DNA of 64,000 nucleotides, taken from NCBI GenBank assembly GCA_019638455.1, contig JAHBTU010000004.1, forward strand, positions 558,001-622,000, read 5' to 3'. The translations under genes were made by a program, and so were the position numbers. This document shows, piece after piece, positions 16,749-24,667 of this stretch. A model generated the notes under the pieces. That model ran no database searches, had not been told where the DNA came from, and saw only the letters and a list, made by a program, of their open reading frames with translations. Numbering within the stretch: the stretch's first letter is position 1; each line of letters opens with the position of its first letter. The stretch comes from Saprospiraceae bacterium (lineage in GTDB: Bacteria > Bacteroidota > Bacteroidia > Chitinophagales > Saprospiraceae).

Positions 16749-16864
16749 GCATACTACTGGAAATTTTTATTTCACACAACGCCACGACGACACAACGAAT
16801 TGATTCTACCCGCTTTGCGCTTCACATCGTTGTGGCGTTGTGTGAAAGATGTCCAGTAGTATGC
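16749..16864. repeat. Large imperfect palindrome (~116 bp)
   Basis: Outer arms GCATACTACTGG (16749-16760) and CCAGTAGTATGC (16853-16864) and inner arms TTTCACACAACGCCACGAC and its near complement TCGTTGTGGCGTTGTGTGAAA give a long cruciform-capable element. It lies between the zf-TFIIB gene and the 3' end of the SPFH gene. A half-copy (TTTCACACAACGCCGCGACG) is at about 16088-16112. Confidence 0.88.
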
Positions 16865-16892
16865 AATGTCAATCCAGTCTTTTTTCTCTGCT

Positions 16893-17711
16893 CTACTTTT
16901 TGCTCCTGCCAAGTTTGTCTCCTTCTTCGAGTGCGTCCATCACCATGGGCAAGCTTCCGTTGGAAATGATGACTTTTGCATTAGGAGACTGCGACAAGGT
17001 AAGCCAGGCTTCAATAGATTTGAATTGTAGCACTTCGGGCGTCAGGCCGGCAGCGATAATTTTGTTGGCATCCGAGATACCTTGTGCTTCGATGCGCTTG
17101 CGCTCGGCCTCTTGTTTTTCTCGTTGCAACTCGAACTCCATTCGCTGCGCCTGTTGCTCTGTTTCGAGTTTGTCTTCGATAGCTTTGGCCAGGCTTTTCG
17201 GCAGTTGGATGCTTTTCAAAAGTACGGCTTCCACAATGATGCCTCTTTCCTTTGTTGTTTTCATCATCATATCGCGGATGGCTGTTTCTATTTCGGCGCG
17301 GTTGCCGGAGTGCATATCCTTGGCATAATACTTCGATGTCACATCCGCTACTGCCGAACGGAACACTGGCAGGATGACCGTGTTTTCGTAATTCATCCCG
17401 ATACTCCGGAGAACGGAGGGTACCTCTTTCTGCACGATATTGTATAGGATAGAAACTTCCGAGCGAATGGTCAAACCTTCCCGTGAAGGAATATCTACCT
17501 GCACTTCGATGTTTTCAGTTTGGGTGGAGACTTTTACGATAGTAGACGTGAAGGGGTTGAACATCCGAAGGCCACTGGCGTAGGTCTTGTCGCTGTATTT
17601 TCCGAAAGTTCTTTTTACGCCCGCCTGTCCTTCTCTTACGACGGTACAATTGGTAAATCCGAAAGCAATTGCAAATAACATTGTCATTGCTAAAAAGGTG
17701 TGTTTACGCAT
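16893..17711 (-). CDS. SPFH/prohibitin-family lipoprotein
   Basis: A 272-aa protein. The N-terminus is a lipoprotein-type signal (LFAIAFGFTNC) followed by VVREGQAGVKRTFGKYSD, the normal beginning of an SPFH/band-7 domain. The domain continues with GLRMFNPFTSTIVKVSTQTENIEVQ and LYNIVQKEVPSVLRSIG, then a charged coiled coil (LETEQQAQRMEFELQREKQE ... ISDANKIIAAGL). SPFH proteins form membrane-associated oligomeric scaffolds and modulate proteases. Lipid anchoring instead of a transmembrane helix is a Bacteroidota variation. The ATG at 17711 was chosen because upstream in-frame codons translate part of a dispersed repeat. No operon partner is visible. Confidence 0.88.
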   Translation of the reverse strand: MRKHTFLAMTMLFAIAFGFTNCTVVREGQAGVKRTFGKYSDKTYASGLRMFNPFTSTIVKVSTQTENIEVQVDIPSREGLTIRSEVSILYNIVQKEVPSVLRSIGMNYENTVILPVFRSAVADVTSKYYAKDMHSGNRAEIETAIRDMMMKTTKERGIIVEAVLLKSIQLPKSLAKAIEDKLETEQQAQRMEFELQREKQEAERKRIEAQGISDANKIIAAGLTPEVLQFKSIEAWLTLSQSPNAKVIISNGSLPMVMDALEEGDKLGRSKK

Positions 17712-17762
17712 GGTAGATGATTTTTTTGGTGAATGATTTGAAATGGTACATATTTTCTCTTG

Positions 17763-17944
17763 GGTTATACCCAGGTTAAAGAGGATTTGAACCTGCCAGT
17801 TGGCAAGGCAGGGATTTCCTTGATTGATTTGCATGATTTTCAAAGGATTGCGAGCACCGTTCGTTCAAAACCACCTTGTCAGAACCTGTACTCAGGGGTT
17901 TGCCCGGCCAAGTGAAGCGGACGGGGCTGATTTGCGTTGACTAT
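17763..17944 (+). repeat. Dispersed ~180-bp non-coding repeat, copy 2
   Basis: The most complete copy with 20557-20738. It starts GGTTATACCCAGG, passes GAGGATTTGAACCTGCCAG and ends GATTTGCGTTGACTAT. It lies upstream of the SPFH gene within the 17712-18213 gene-free stretch. Confidence 0.92.
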
Positions 17945-18019
17945 GGTTTTGAAAAATTACCCCCCAGACAATCAACTATTTAACCCCAATTATCGGTTTT
18001 CTGCAATCAACTTTCACAG

Positions 18020-18052
18020 AGACATTCCATGTTTTTGAAACATGGAATGTCT
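18020..18052. repeat. 33-bp palindrome
   Basis: AGACATTCCATG and CATGGAATGTCT surround TTTTTGAAA. It has the same length and the same TTTCAAA-like loop (minus strand) as the palindrome at 1949-1981, but a different stem sequence. Confidence 0.88.
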
Positions 18053-18213
18053 GGCACCGAAGAAAAAGTGCAGCCGAAAGGCCAAAATATCGAACCTGCT
18101 GCCAAACCCTGTTTCGCAAAAAGAAAATGTGTACCCTTTCAAAGTGAATGAATCTGTTTTGTTGAGTGGTGTAGGGCTGAAAGTAGGGCTTACGGCATGT
18201 TTTGCGAGGTCAA

Positions 18214-18474
18214 TCAGCGTGTCATAAAAGTTTTAAAAAAATCGAATAGTCCTCTTAAAGGCGAGTATTTATGATGGGCGGCAGTTTGTGGTTTCTTCAT
18301 GTGTTTGCTGCCGTGTTGCGTATTGGCCACCGTATCGCTGCTGTATGAACCATGCTCAGAGTCAAGCTTGCCGTGAAATACCCACAAGCGGCGACACTGA
18401 GGACAGTATTCGGCCAGTGTCCCGTGCCTTTGGGACACCGTTAGAGCAGTATTGCATTTAGGACATTTAGCCAT
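18214..18474 (-). CDS. Second zf-TFIIB-like mini-protein, partly degenerate
   Basis: An 86-aa protein with CPKC at residues 4-7 and CPQC in EYCPQCRRLWVFHGKLD, so the four zinc cysteines are kept. The family signature GVWLDRGEL is changed to RLWVFHGKL. The middle is Ser/His rich and the end (SPLRGLFDFFKTFMTR) resembles the LLGELFDF end of its homologue at 16352-16636. It is a diverged duplicate that may still bind zinc. It is 124 bp from the stop of the DUF2490 gene on the same strand, with a terminator between, so it has its own transcript. Confidence 0.75.
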   Translation of the reverse strand: MAKCPKCNTALTVSQRHGTLAEYCPQCRRLWVFHGKLDSEHGSYSSDTVANTQHGSKHMKKPQTAAHHKYSPLRGLFDFFKTFMTR

Positions 18475-18499
18475 GAGTCAATCAAAATTTTTGTCCCGG

Positions 18500-18529
18500 A
18501 GAAAAGCCCCGACTCTTGCGTCGGGGCTT
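18500..18529 (-). terminator. Rho-independent terminator of the DUF2490 gene
   Basis: On the minus strand AAGCCCCGA/TCGGGGCTT form a 9-bp stem with an 8-nt loop and a short T-run, about 70 bp beyond the stop at 18599. Confidence 0.75.
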
Positions 18530-18598
18530 ACCGAAATGTGTGACTTCCGGGATGTAACAAACCTCATGCTCTATGTATGAATCGTAACTCTTTTTACA

Positions 18599-19381
18599 TC
18601 AATTTAAATTCAAATAGGCGTTGACGATAAATCCTGAATTGCGCTGAAATACGTTGCGTCCGTTCGATTCGCCCGGCAATGTTATCTCGCGTGGCAATTG
18701 AAGAATTTGATTGAAATAACCGCCTTCAATTCTAAGTTTTGGTCCAAAACGGTAGCCGAGAAGCAGTCCGATGCGATTTTGGTCAAACACGTTTTCATTC
18801 ACGTTTTTCCCAAAACCGATGAATATCTCGTCGTACGCCGCCGCGTAAAACTCGCCGTCGTCAAGCGTGTTGCCTTTCAGCGGATACTGCATCCTGAACA
18901 TATATCGCAGGCGGTTGACAAAGAAATACTCGTCTTCGCGGGTGACTTCGGGGCTGGTGTAACGGCCTATCCAGCGTTGCTCCAGCATGAAGCGGTGCGT
19001 GAAATCCAGACGGCCCGGTTTATCAGTCAGTGTCAGCATTTGAAAAATGCGATGCTCCGTAAAATCCCGCCCCAGCGCGTTGATGGGATAATCTCCGTAT
19101 GGATATGTTTCAATCCAGGCGTAGCCAAGGCGAAGTTGAATTTTGGGATTCACTTGGTGGTTGGCTCCGAGACGCAGCAGGCTTTGCTGCCAGTCGGTCA
19201 CAAAGTTTTCACGTCGCCACTGATACTCTGCGTGAAGCCCCCATTTTTCAGAAAATTTGAATGTCCCGAAAGTAGCCCACCAGCCAATGTTGTTGTGGTC
19301 ATTGAGGCGGGTGTTTTGGGCAAAAAGGCTGGCGGAAAATGCGGCCAGCAACATCGTCGTAAGTAAAGTGCGTACAGTCAT
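18599..19381 (-). CDS. DUF2490 outer-membrane-like protein
   Basis: A 260-aa exported protein (signal peptide MTVRTLLTTMLLAAFSASLFAQ). The body is made of amphipathic beta strands with alternating aromatic residues: NNIGWWATFGTFKFSEKWGL, EYQWRRENFV, LRLGYAWIETYPYG, HRFMLEQRW, LRYMFRMQYP and IGLLLGYRFGPKLRIEGGY. This matches the DUF2490 family of predicted outer-membrane beta-barrels in Bacteroidota; their function is unknown. The ATG at 19381 gives a proper signal peptide. It follows the beta-carbonic anhydrase gene by 94 bp on the same strand and may be co-transcribed, as a barrel with a lipoprotein enzyme. Confidence 0.82.
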   Translation of the reverse strand: MTVRTLLTTMLLAAFSASLFAQNTRLNDHNNIGWWATFGTFKFSEKWGLHAEYQWRRENFVTDWQQSLLRLGANHQVNPKIQLRLGYAWIETYPYGDYPINALGRDFTEHRIFQMLTLTDKPGRLDFTHRFMLEQRWIGRYTSPEVTREDEYFFVNRLRYMFRMQYPLKGNTLDDGEFYAAAYDEIFIGFGKNVNENVFDQNRIGLLLGYRFGPKLRIEGGYFNQILQLPREITLPGESNGRNVFQRNSGFIVNAYLNLN

Positions 19382-19475
19382 CAGCTGCCGGTTCGTGTTT
19401 TGGGAAAGCTGCCGGCCACCCATTGTAGCAGTGGAGGTGGCGCGGCAGCGAAGCGAGTGTTTGTGCCCTGTTTGT

Positions 19476-20198
19476 TTATAGAAACTCGACTTGACCTGTT
19501 TCGAGACGGTAGTACGCTGGTATGATTTTGATTTTCCCTTCTTGCACATATTGTGACAGGATAGGGTTCAATTTTTTCAACGTTTCTACCTCGGCCAGCA
19601 CGTTGGCGCGGGCGGCCTCTTCCAGTTTATCGGGTTTTCCGACGTATTCTTTTACACCGGGGCGAATGATGTTGACCAAATCTTCGATGTGGCCGGGCAA
19701 TTTCTCTGTGCCAATCGCGCCCTTTACCGCGCCGCATTTCTCATGTCCCATCACGACTATCACTTTCACGCCGAGCACAGCCACGGAGAATTCGAGCGAG
19801 CCGTAAGAGGCGACAGCGGGAGCCTGACCTGCCGTGCGCACGATGAACAAATCGCCCAAACCTTGGTCAAAAACAATTTCGGAAGGCACGCGACTGTCGC
19901 TGCAACTCATGATGCTAGCGAAAGGCGTTTGCTGTTGGGCCTGAATGATTTTGCGCGTGTCGTCGCGGTTGGGATGCGCCGATTTGTCGTTCACGAAGCG
20001 GGCGTTGCCTTCTTTCAAACGGGCAATCGCTTCGTCGGGGGTTTGGGGATAAGGCGGAAGTACCTCAACGGCAGGGGCATTGTAGGCCTCAGCGGCAGGG
20101 GGGGGCGGGGCGGGTTTCTGTTCTGTATTTTGGCAGGATGAAACAGCCAGCAAAGCGATGAAAATCGCGGTAGCGACAAATGAACGTTTTGTAATCAT
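19476..20198 (-). CDS. Exported beta-class carbonic anhydrase lipoprotein
   Basis: A 240-aa beta-carbonic anhydrase, which hydrates CO2 to bicarbonate with zinc. Zinc ligands and catalytic residues are present: C99, D101 and R103 in SCSDSRVPSE, and H152 and C155 in MGHEKCGAVKG. The N-terminus is a lipoprotein signal (ATAIFIALLAVSSC, Cys22) followed by a proline-rich linker, so the enzyme should act outside the cytoplasm. Carbonic anhydrases with such lipidation are uncommon compared with cytoplasmic beta-CAs. The ATG at 20198 gives the standard signal; an earlier in-frame ATG adds nine residues. It is the first gene of a minus-strand pair with the DUF2490 gene. Confidence 0.9.
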   Translation of the reverse strand: MITKRSFVATAIFIALLAVSSCQNTEQKPAPPPPAAEAYNAPAVEVLPPYPQTPDEAIARLKEGNARFVNDKSAHPNRDDTRKIIQAQQQTPFASIMSCSDSRVPSEIVFDQGLGDLFIVRTAGQAPAVASYGSLEFSVAVLGVKVIVVMGHEKCGAVKGAIGTEKLPGHIEDLVNIIRPGVKEYVGKPDKLEEAARANVLAEVETLKKLNPILSQYVQEGKIKIIPAYYRLETGQVEFL

Positions 20199-20371
20199 GT
20201 AGTGAAATTTTAGTGCAAATCTCACCTACACCCTATTAGAAACGCATAAGAGCCGTGTTAGAAGGGGATTAGATTTTTGAGACAAGCAGAGCTTGTCTCA
20301 AAAGGTTGATATGGTTGATGAAAGTTGATATGTGGAGTGAAAAACGGCATGAATCTTTGCCTTCCCGAAAC

Positions 20372-20544
20372 GTAAAAACTTAGGCAGGACAGCAGACATT
20401 CAAATTTTGACAGGATTTACAAGATTTACAGGATAGATGAAGTGGCTTGGCCGCCAAAAATCCTGTAAATCTTGCAGGTCCTGTCAAAAACCAATAAGCC
20501 TGTCAACCGAGTCCTCTGCGCTTGAAGGCTGGCTAAGTTTTTAC
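20372..20544. repeat. Composite inverted element with TTGACAGG hairpin
   Basis: GTAAAAACTTAG (20372-20383) and CTAAGTTTTTAC (20533-20544) are exact inverted ends. Inside, 20405-20490 is a hairpin with arms TTTTGACAGGATTTACAAGA and the near complement ending GGTCCTGTCAAAA. The 20199-20786 region has no gene and consists mostly of this and the next repeat. Confidence 0.85.
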
Positions 20545-20556
20545 TCCGAATCAAAA

Positions 20557-20738
20557 TATAGTCAACGCAAATCAGCCCCGTCCGCTTCACTTGGCCGGGC
20601 AAACCCCTGAGTACAGGGTCTGACAAGGTGGTTTTGAACGAACGGGGCTCGCAATCCTCTGAAAATCATACAAATAAATCAAGGAAATCCCTGTCTTGCC
20701 AACGGGCAGATTCAAATCCTCTTTAATCTGGGTATAAC
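20557..20738 (-). repeat. Dispersed ~180-bp non-coding repeat, copy 3 (inverted)
   Basis: Reverse-complement copy of the repeat at 17763-17944 and 16120-16287. It runs from TATAGTCAACGCAAATCAGC to CTTTAATCTGGGTATAAC. Confidence 0.92.
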
Positions 20739-20786
20739 AACCTTCATAAACTTTGATAAACCCTCATCAGCCTTTCGGGACAGCTT

Positions 20787-22160
20787 CTATCTGCCCGGTA
20801 TAAATTTCGGTATGAAAAACCGAACCATCGTCCCTTTTCCCCATTGCGAATCCATGTACACGCCGCCAGCATATTTGTCGGCGATGCTTTTCACCAGCGA
20901 CAGCCCCACCCCGCTGCCTTGCAAATGCCGGACGGTTTTGCTGCGGTAAAATGGCTCGAACAAGAGTTCTATCTCTTCCGGCGCAATGCCTTGTCCTTCG
21001 TCGGCTACTTCAAGGCATATATTTTTCCCTTGCACAAAAAGTCGTACTCGTATCGGGAGTTTTTCGCCGTATTTTACTGCATTGTCGAGCAGATTGAAGA
21101 AGGCTGTTTGCAAAAGAGCGGGGTCGCACCACACTTGAAGTTCGTCGGCTTCGTCGGCTTCGATGTGCAGCCGAATTTGTTGCGCTGCATCGGGGTGGCT
21201 TGTTTGCAAAGTTTTGACTGCTGAAAGGAGAATTTCGTCGGCAGTGCAGATTTGTTCGTTGGGCAAGGGGATGTTGGCTTCGATTTTTGCCATGGTGAGC
21301 AGTTGCGACACGAGATGATTGAGGTCTCTGGCGCGCTGGCCGATGTTTCCAAGCGATTGTCGGTAAGATTCACCATCACGGTTTTGCTGCAAGGCAAGTT
21401 CGGCTTCTGCGCTGATGGCCGTGAGCGGGGTGCGCATTTCGTGAGAGGCGTTTCGAATAAATTGCTGCTGTGCGTGGAAACCTTGTTCGATGCGGTCGAG
21501 CATGGCGTTGAAGGTCAGTGCCAGTTGGCCGAGTTCGTCGTAGTCGTTTTTGATGTTGAGGCGCAGATTGAGACTTTGGGCGCCGATAGCGCGGGCTTTT
21601 TGGATTTTGTCTGCGATGGGCTTCAACATATTTTTTATCCAAAACCAACTGATAAGCCCCAAAAGCAAAGACCCCAGCAGGATGCCTGTGATGATGTTAG
21701 TGCGCAGGTTGGCAATTTTGGTGTAGCCGTAGCGGTCAATGGCCGAGATGACCAGCGTGTGGTGGCTCACCGAGTCGTGCAAGATGCCGTAGTCGCGCTG
21801 GCCGATATGCGTGAAGCAGATTTTGCAGTTGTGAAACTGTGTGGTATCTATGAGTTTAGACAACATTTCGTCGCCATTCGGAGTGGCAATTTGGCGCGCG
21901 TCGGTGTAGTAGTGAATCTCCTCTTCGGGCAAATAGCCGGGCGGTATTTCGCCAATCATGTTGAGGGGGCGCAGGCGGTCGCGGCCAATGACCGAGTCGG
22001 CCAGCACCAGCCGCTCTTCGATTCGTCCTCGGAATTCCCGTTCGCAAAATCGCACCGAGTAGCGGTAGATGAAATAGCCCACGAGGGATAAAATCAACAG
22101 CGAAGAGCCTGTGATGACAAGCGTGAGCCGTTGGCGGATTGTCAATCGCAGCGATTTCAT
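20787..22160 (-). CDS. HisKA-type sensor histidine kinase with CxxC sensor domain
   Basis: A 457-aa kinase. TM1 at about 13-33, a periplasmic domain 35-155, TM2 157-175, a HAMP domain 177-225, a HisKA motif FIRNASHEMRTPLTAI with H240, and HATPase_c with N-box FFNLLDNAVKYGE, G1 DEGQGIAPEE, F-box LFEPFYRS and G2 GSGVGLSLVK. The sensor domain contains HNCKICFTHIG (C112, C115), a CxxC with nearby histidines that could bind metal or a redox signal (inference). It is the second gene of an operon, three bases after the OmpR-type regulator. The signal is unknown. Confidence 0.94.
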   Translation of the reverse strand: MKSLRLTIRQRLTLVITGSSLLILSLVGYFIYRYSVRFCEREFRGRIEERLVLADSVIGRDRLRPLNMIGEIPPGYLPEEEIHYYTDARQIATPNGDEMLSKLIDTTQFHNCKICFTHIGQRDYGILHDSVSHHTLVISAIDRYGYTKIANLRTNIITGILLGSLLLGLISWFWIKNMLKPIADKIQKARAIGAQSLNLRLNIKNDYDELGQLALTFNAMLDRIEQGFHAQQQFIRNASHEMRTPLTAISAEAELALQQNRDGESYRQSLGNIGQRARDLNHLVSQLLTMAKIEANIPLPNEQICTADEILLSAVKTLQTSHPDAAQQIRLHIEADEADELQVWCDPALLQTAFFNLLDNAVKYGEKLPIRVRLFVQGKNICLEVADEGQGIAPEEIELLFEPFYRSKTVRHLQGSGVGLSLVKSIADKYAGGVYMDSQWGKGTMVRFFIPKFIPGR

Positions 22161-22163
22161 GGC

Positions 22164-22841
22164 CTATTCTTTTAAAATGAAACCCAAACCGACTTGGGTA
22201 TGGATGAGTTTTTTTTCAAAGGGCTTGTCCACCTTGTTGCGCAAATAGTTGATGTACACATCCACAACGTTGGTGTTGGGGTCGAAATGCACGCCCCACA
22301 CTTCTTCCAGGATTTCCATGCGGGTTTTCAGACGGCCTTTGTTGCGCAGGAGGAATTCGAGCAAGCGAAACTCGGTGGCCGTGAGTTTGAGGAGCTCGCC
22401 ATTGCGCCGCACCTCTTTCGTCTCGTGGTCGAGTGTCAAGTCGGCCATTTTGCTCACGCGGTCCGATTCAGCTTGCGCGGCACGGCGCAACAAAGCCCGT
22501 ACCCGGGCCAGCAACTCAGGCAAACGAAAAGGCTTCACGAGGTAATCGTCAGCCCCGGAGTCAAGCCCTTGGACGATATCGTCCGTGCCGCCGATAGCCG
22601 TCAGCATCAGTATGGGGACATTACTCTTGGATGCGCGAATATGGCGGCACAATTCGCGCCCGTCCATCTCCGGCATCACGAGGTCGGTGACGACCAAGTG
22701 CGGGCGCAGGCGGTCGAACAGGTTCGCTCCCATCTTGCCGTCCAATGCGATGTAGGCATCATAATCCGCCTCTTGAAAAGCCCGATGAAGGAGGGAAGCG
22801 ATATGGCTTTCGTCTTCTATGATGAGTATCTTGTGCTTCAT
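22164..22841 (-). CDS. OmpR/PhoB-family response regulator
   Basis: A 225-aa regulator. The receiver has the acidic pair ED at 9-10, D53 in LVVTDLVMPEMDG, T in MLTAIGG and K in DDYLVKPF. The winged-helix DNA-binding domain (about 128-225) shows LTATEFRLLEFLLRNKGRL, VWGVHFDPNTNVVDVYINYL and VGLGFILKE. Its stop is three bases before the ATG of the kinase gene at 20787-22160, so the two form a tight operon. It probably binds tandem direct repeats near its own promoter, but no such repeat was found in 22842-22910. Confidence 0.95.
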   Translation of the reverse strand: MKHKILIIEDESHIASLLHRAFQEADYDAYIALDGKMGANLFDRLRPHLVVTDLVMPEMDGRELCRHIRASKSNVPILMLTAIGGTDDIVQGLDSGADDYLVKPFRLPELLARVRALLRRAAQAESDRVSKMADLTLDHETKEVRRNGELLKLTATEFRLLEFLLRNKGRLKTRMEILEEVWGVHFDPNTNVVDVYINYLRNKVDKPFEKKLIHTQVGLGFILKE

Positions 22842-22906
22842 GATAGCAACGTGTGCTACCTAACTCGAACTAGGTTTGTTCTGTTCAAAAAAAGCTTGTG
22901 TTTACA

Positions 22907-23014
22907 ACATCGGAAGGGTTTGCAAGCCTCGGCGTGCGTCGCGGCAAAAAAAGTCCCTCCCTACTGTTCGTCATTCATCCCCCGTTTTTCGTCATTCGGC
23001 AACTCGCTTTTGCG
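22907..23014. repeat. Degenerate palindrome arm and shared upstream element
   Basis: At 22907-22924, ATCGGAAGGGTTTGCAA matches the left arm of the palindrome at 1949-1981, but the right arm has decayed. At 22966-23014, TTCGTCATTCATCCCCCG then TTTCGTCATTCGGCAACTCG is closely similar to 29390-29440, in both cases about 50-100 bp before the start of a secreted-protein gene. Confidence 0.7.
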
Positions 23015-23083
23015 TGGCTTTGCTTGTGGCGGCCATATTTGTCGCGTCAACTAACAAACAACTATCCACACAAGCGATTAAGC

Positions 23084-24427
23084 ATGAAAAACTACTTTTT
23101 CCTACCCGTTCTTTTCCTCTTGGCCGTCAGCCAATCCTTTGCCCAAAAAACGCTCGCCCCAAGCCTCAAGCCTTATGCCGACAACTGGTCGTACAACGTG
23201 AAGCGGATGCTCAACCACGCCGGCTTCGACCTCAAGGCCGCTGCCGTCAACAAAATCTCTTCGCGCGGCGACCTCCAGTTGGACTCCACCAAAACCTTTT
23301 ACGCCTACAACCTGCCCGCGCCGGGCGACAGCACCCCGTTGTTCCGCACCATTTACCAATACCCTACGGCCATCGAAGCCATCGAAACCAACTACCAATA
23401 TGAGGGCAACGTCTGGCAGCCTATCAACCGCACCACCATCACTCGCGACGCGCAACAGCGTATCGTGTTGGTCACTGGCGAAGGCTATGACTGGGACACC
23501 CAAAGCTTTGTGCCCGATTCGCGCCTCGAAAGCTACCCCCGCGGCAATTCGCAGTACCTGCTCGACTCGTTTTTCGTGTACGCATGGAACACAGACTTGG
23601 AAGACTGGGAGCTCTTGCTGTCCACTCAAAACGTGTTCGACGACAACGACCGCTTGTTGGAGCAGTACTCCATCTTCGACCTGTCCGGCACGGTGCTGGA
23701 GTTCAAGGACGTATATCTCTACAACGATAATGGCGACAATCACATCATCGAGACTTATGCGCTGTTCGATGGTTTTGAATTCAACACGGGGCGCACCGAA
23801 ATCCAATACTTTGACCACCAGCCCATCGAAGTGACGACGTTTGTGACCGATGGGGTTGAGTTTTTCCCACAAAGTCGCAGAAACTACGCCTACACACTCT
23901 TCGGCGCGGTTCGGCTGGAATTGGGGTTTGAATGGAACGTGGAAAAAGAAGACTGGCGAATGGTCCAACGGACGGAGTACGGCTACGACAATCAGCAGCG
24001 CGTTGCCAGCAAGGAAACCACATTCATCAACCAAGATGCTCCCAACGAGCGCGAGCTCCAAACTTTCGGCTACCTTCAGGACGATTATCTTTTAGTGGAA
24101 TACTCTCTCTTTTGGGACGACAACCTGTTCGACTGGGTGTTGGACGGCAAAAAATTCTACTACTACGCTGGCCTCGTGTCCGTGCGGCCCACCCCACGCC
24201 CGGCATTGGCGCTGCAAATCGCTCCGAACCCGACCACCGACGCGGTGCGCCTCAACCTCCAAGAAGAAGCCACCGTGCAAGTGTTCAATACGGCTGGCAA
24301 CCTTGTGCAGTCGCGCCTGATGCAGCCCGGCCAATCGCTCAACCTGGTGGAGTTGCCCGCAGGCATCTATCAAGTCACTGCCCAACAAGGCGCTGATTTT
24401 TACAGCGGAAAAATTGTGAAGCAGTAG
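23084..24427 (+). CDS. Secreted T9SS protein with repeated W/Y-rich strands
   Basis: A 447-aa exported protein (signal peptide MKNYFFLPVLFLLAVSQSFAQ). The body has repeats of the kind YxYEGNVWQPINRTTITRDAQ, NTDLEDWELLLSTQNVFDDN, WNVEKEDWRMVQRTEYGYDN and WDDNLFDWVLDGKKFYYY. Each has a WxP/DWE-type hairpin and a closing tyrosine, loosely like YD/RHS or DUF4595-type strands. No enzyme motif is seen. A T9SS sorting domain ends the protein (LQIAPNPTTDAVRLNL ... GKIVKQ). The ATG at 23084 gives the signal peptide. A hairpin terminator follows, so it is likely monocistronic. The biological role is not recognisable. Confidence 0.8.
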   Translation: MKNYFFLPVLFLLAVSQSFAQKTLAPSLKPYADNWSYNVKRMLNHAGFDLKAAAVNKISSRGDLQLDSTKTFYAYNLPAPGDSTPLFRTIYQYPTAIEAIETNYQYEGNVWQPINRTTITRDAQQRIVLVTGEGYDWDTQSFVPDSRLESYPRGNSQYLLDSFFVYAWNTDLEDWELLLSTQNVFDDNDRLLEQYSIFDLSGTVLEFKDVYLYNDNGDNHIIETYALFDGFEFNTGRTEIQYFDHQPIEVTTFVTDGVEFFPQSRRNYAYTLFGAVRLELGFEWNVEKEDWRMVQRTEYGYDNQQRVASKETTFINQDAPNERELQTFGYLQDDYLLVEYSLFWDDNLFDWVLDGKKFYYYAGLVSVRPTPRPALALQIAPNPTTDAVRLNLQEEATVQVFNTAGNLVQSRLMQPGQSLNLVELPAGIYQVTAQQGADFYSGKIVKQ

Positions 24428-24442
24428 TTTTTCATACCTTTT

Positions 24443-24480
24443 AACACACGGGGCGACACACCCGTCGCCTCGTGTGTTTC
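24443..24480 (+). terminator. Hairpin terminator after the T9SS gene
   Basis: AACACACG-GGGCGAC pairs with GTCGCC-TCGTGTGTT, a long stem with a small bulge followed by TTC; the T-run is weak. Confidence 0.6.
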
Positions 24481-24492
24481 ATCCCCCTTGCC

Positions 24493-24588
24493 ATGACTTA
24501 CACCCTTTCATTAGTCCTCATTTACGGCGCATCCCTTTTTATCAAAAGACAAATTTTGAGAAAAAGACTTTTGGGAAAAACGGCTTGA
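24493..24588 (+). other. Possible small ORF, 31 aa
   Basis: The peptide has a hydrophobic start (MTYTLSLVLIYGASLFI) and a basic end (KRQILRKRLLGKTA), the shape of a small membrane peptide. There is no homologue I recognise and no clear ribosome binding site; it may be chance. Confidence 0.2.
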
Positions 24589-24600
24589 ACAATGCGAGCC

Positions 24601-24633
24601 ACATTTACGAAACCTCACAGGTTTCGTAAATGT
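24601..24633. repeat. 33-bp palindrome, intergenic member of the in-frame family
   Basis: ACATTTACGAAACC and GGTTTCGTAAATGT around TCACA. Its length and outer pattern match 702-734 (24 of 33 positions identical). Here it lies 35 bp before a lipoprotein gene rather than inside one. Confidence 0.85.
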
Positions 24634-24667
24634 CGCCCCACCCAACAACACACAAAAACACTTCGCT

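Noticed and set aside
15754..20786. Insertion sequence or integron
   Set aside because: Many inverted and dispersed repeats, but no transposase or integrase reading frame and no recognisable attC sites.
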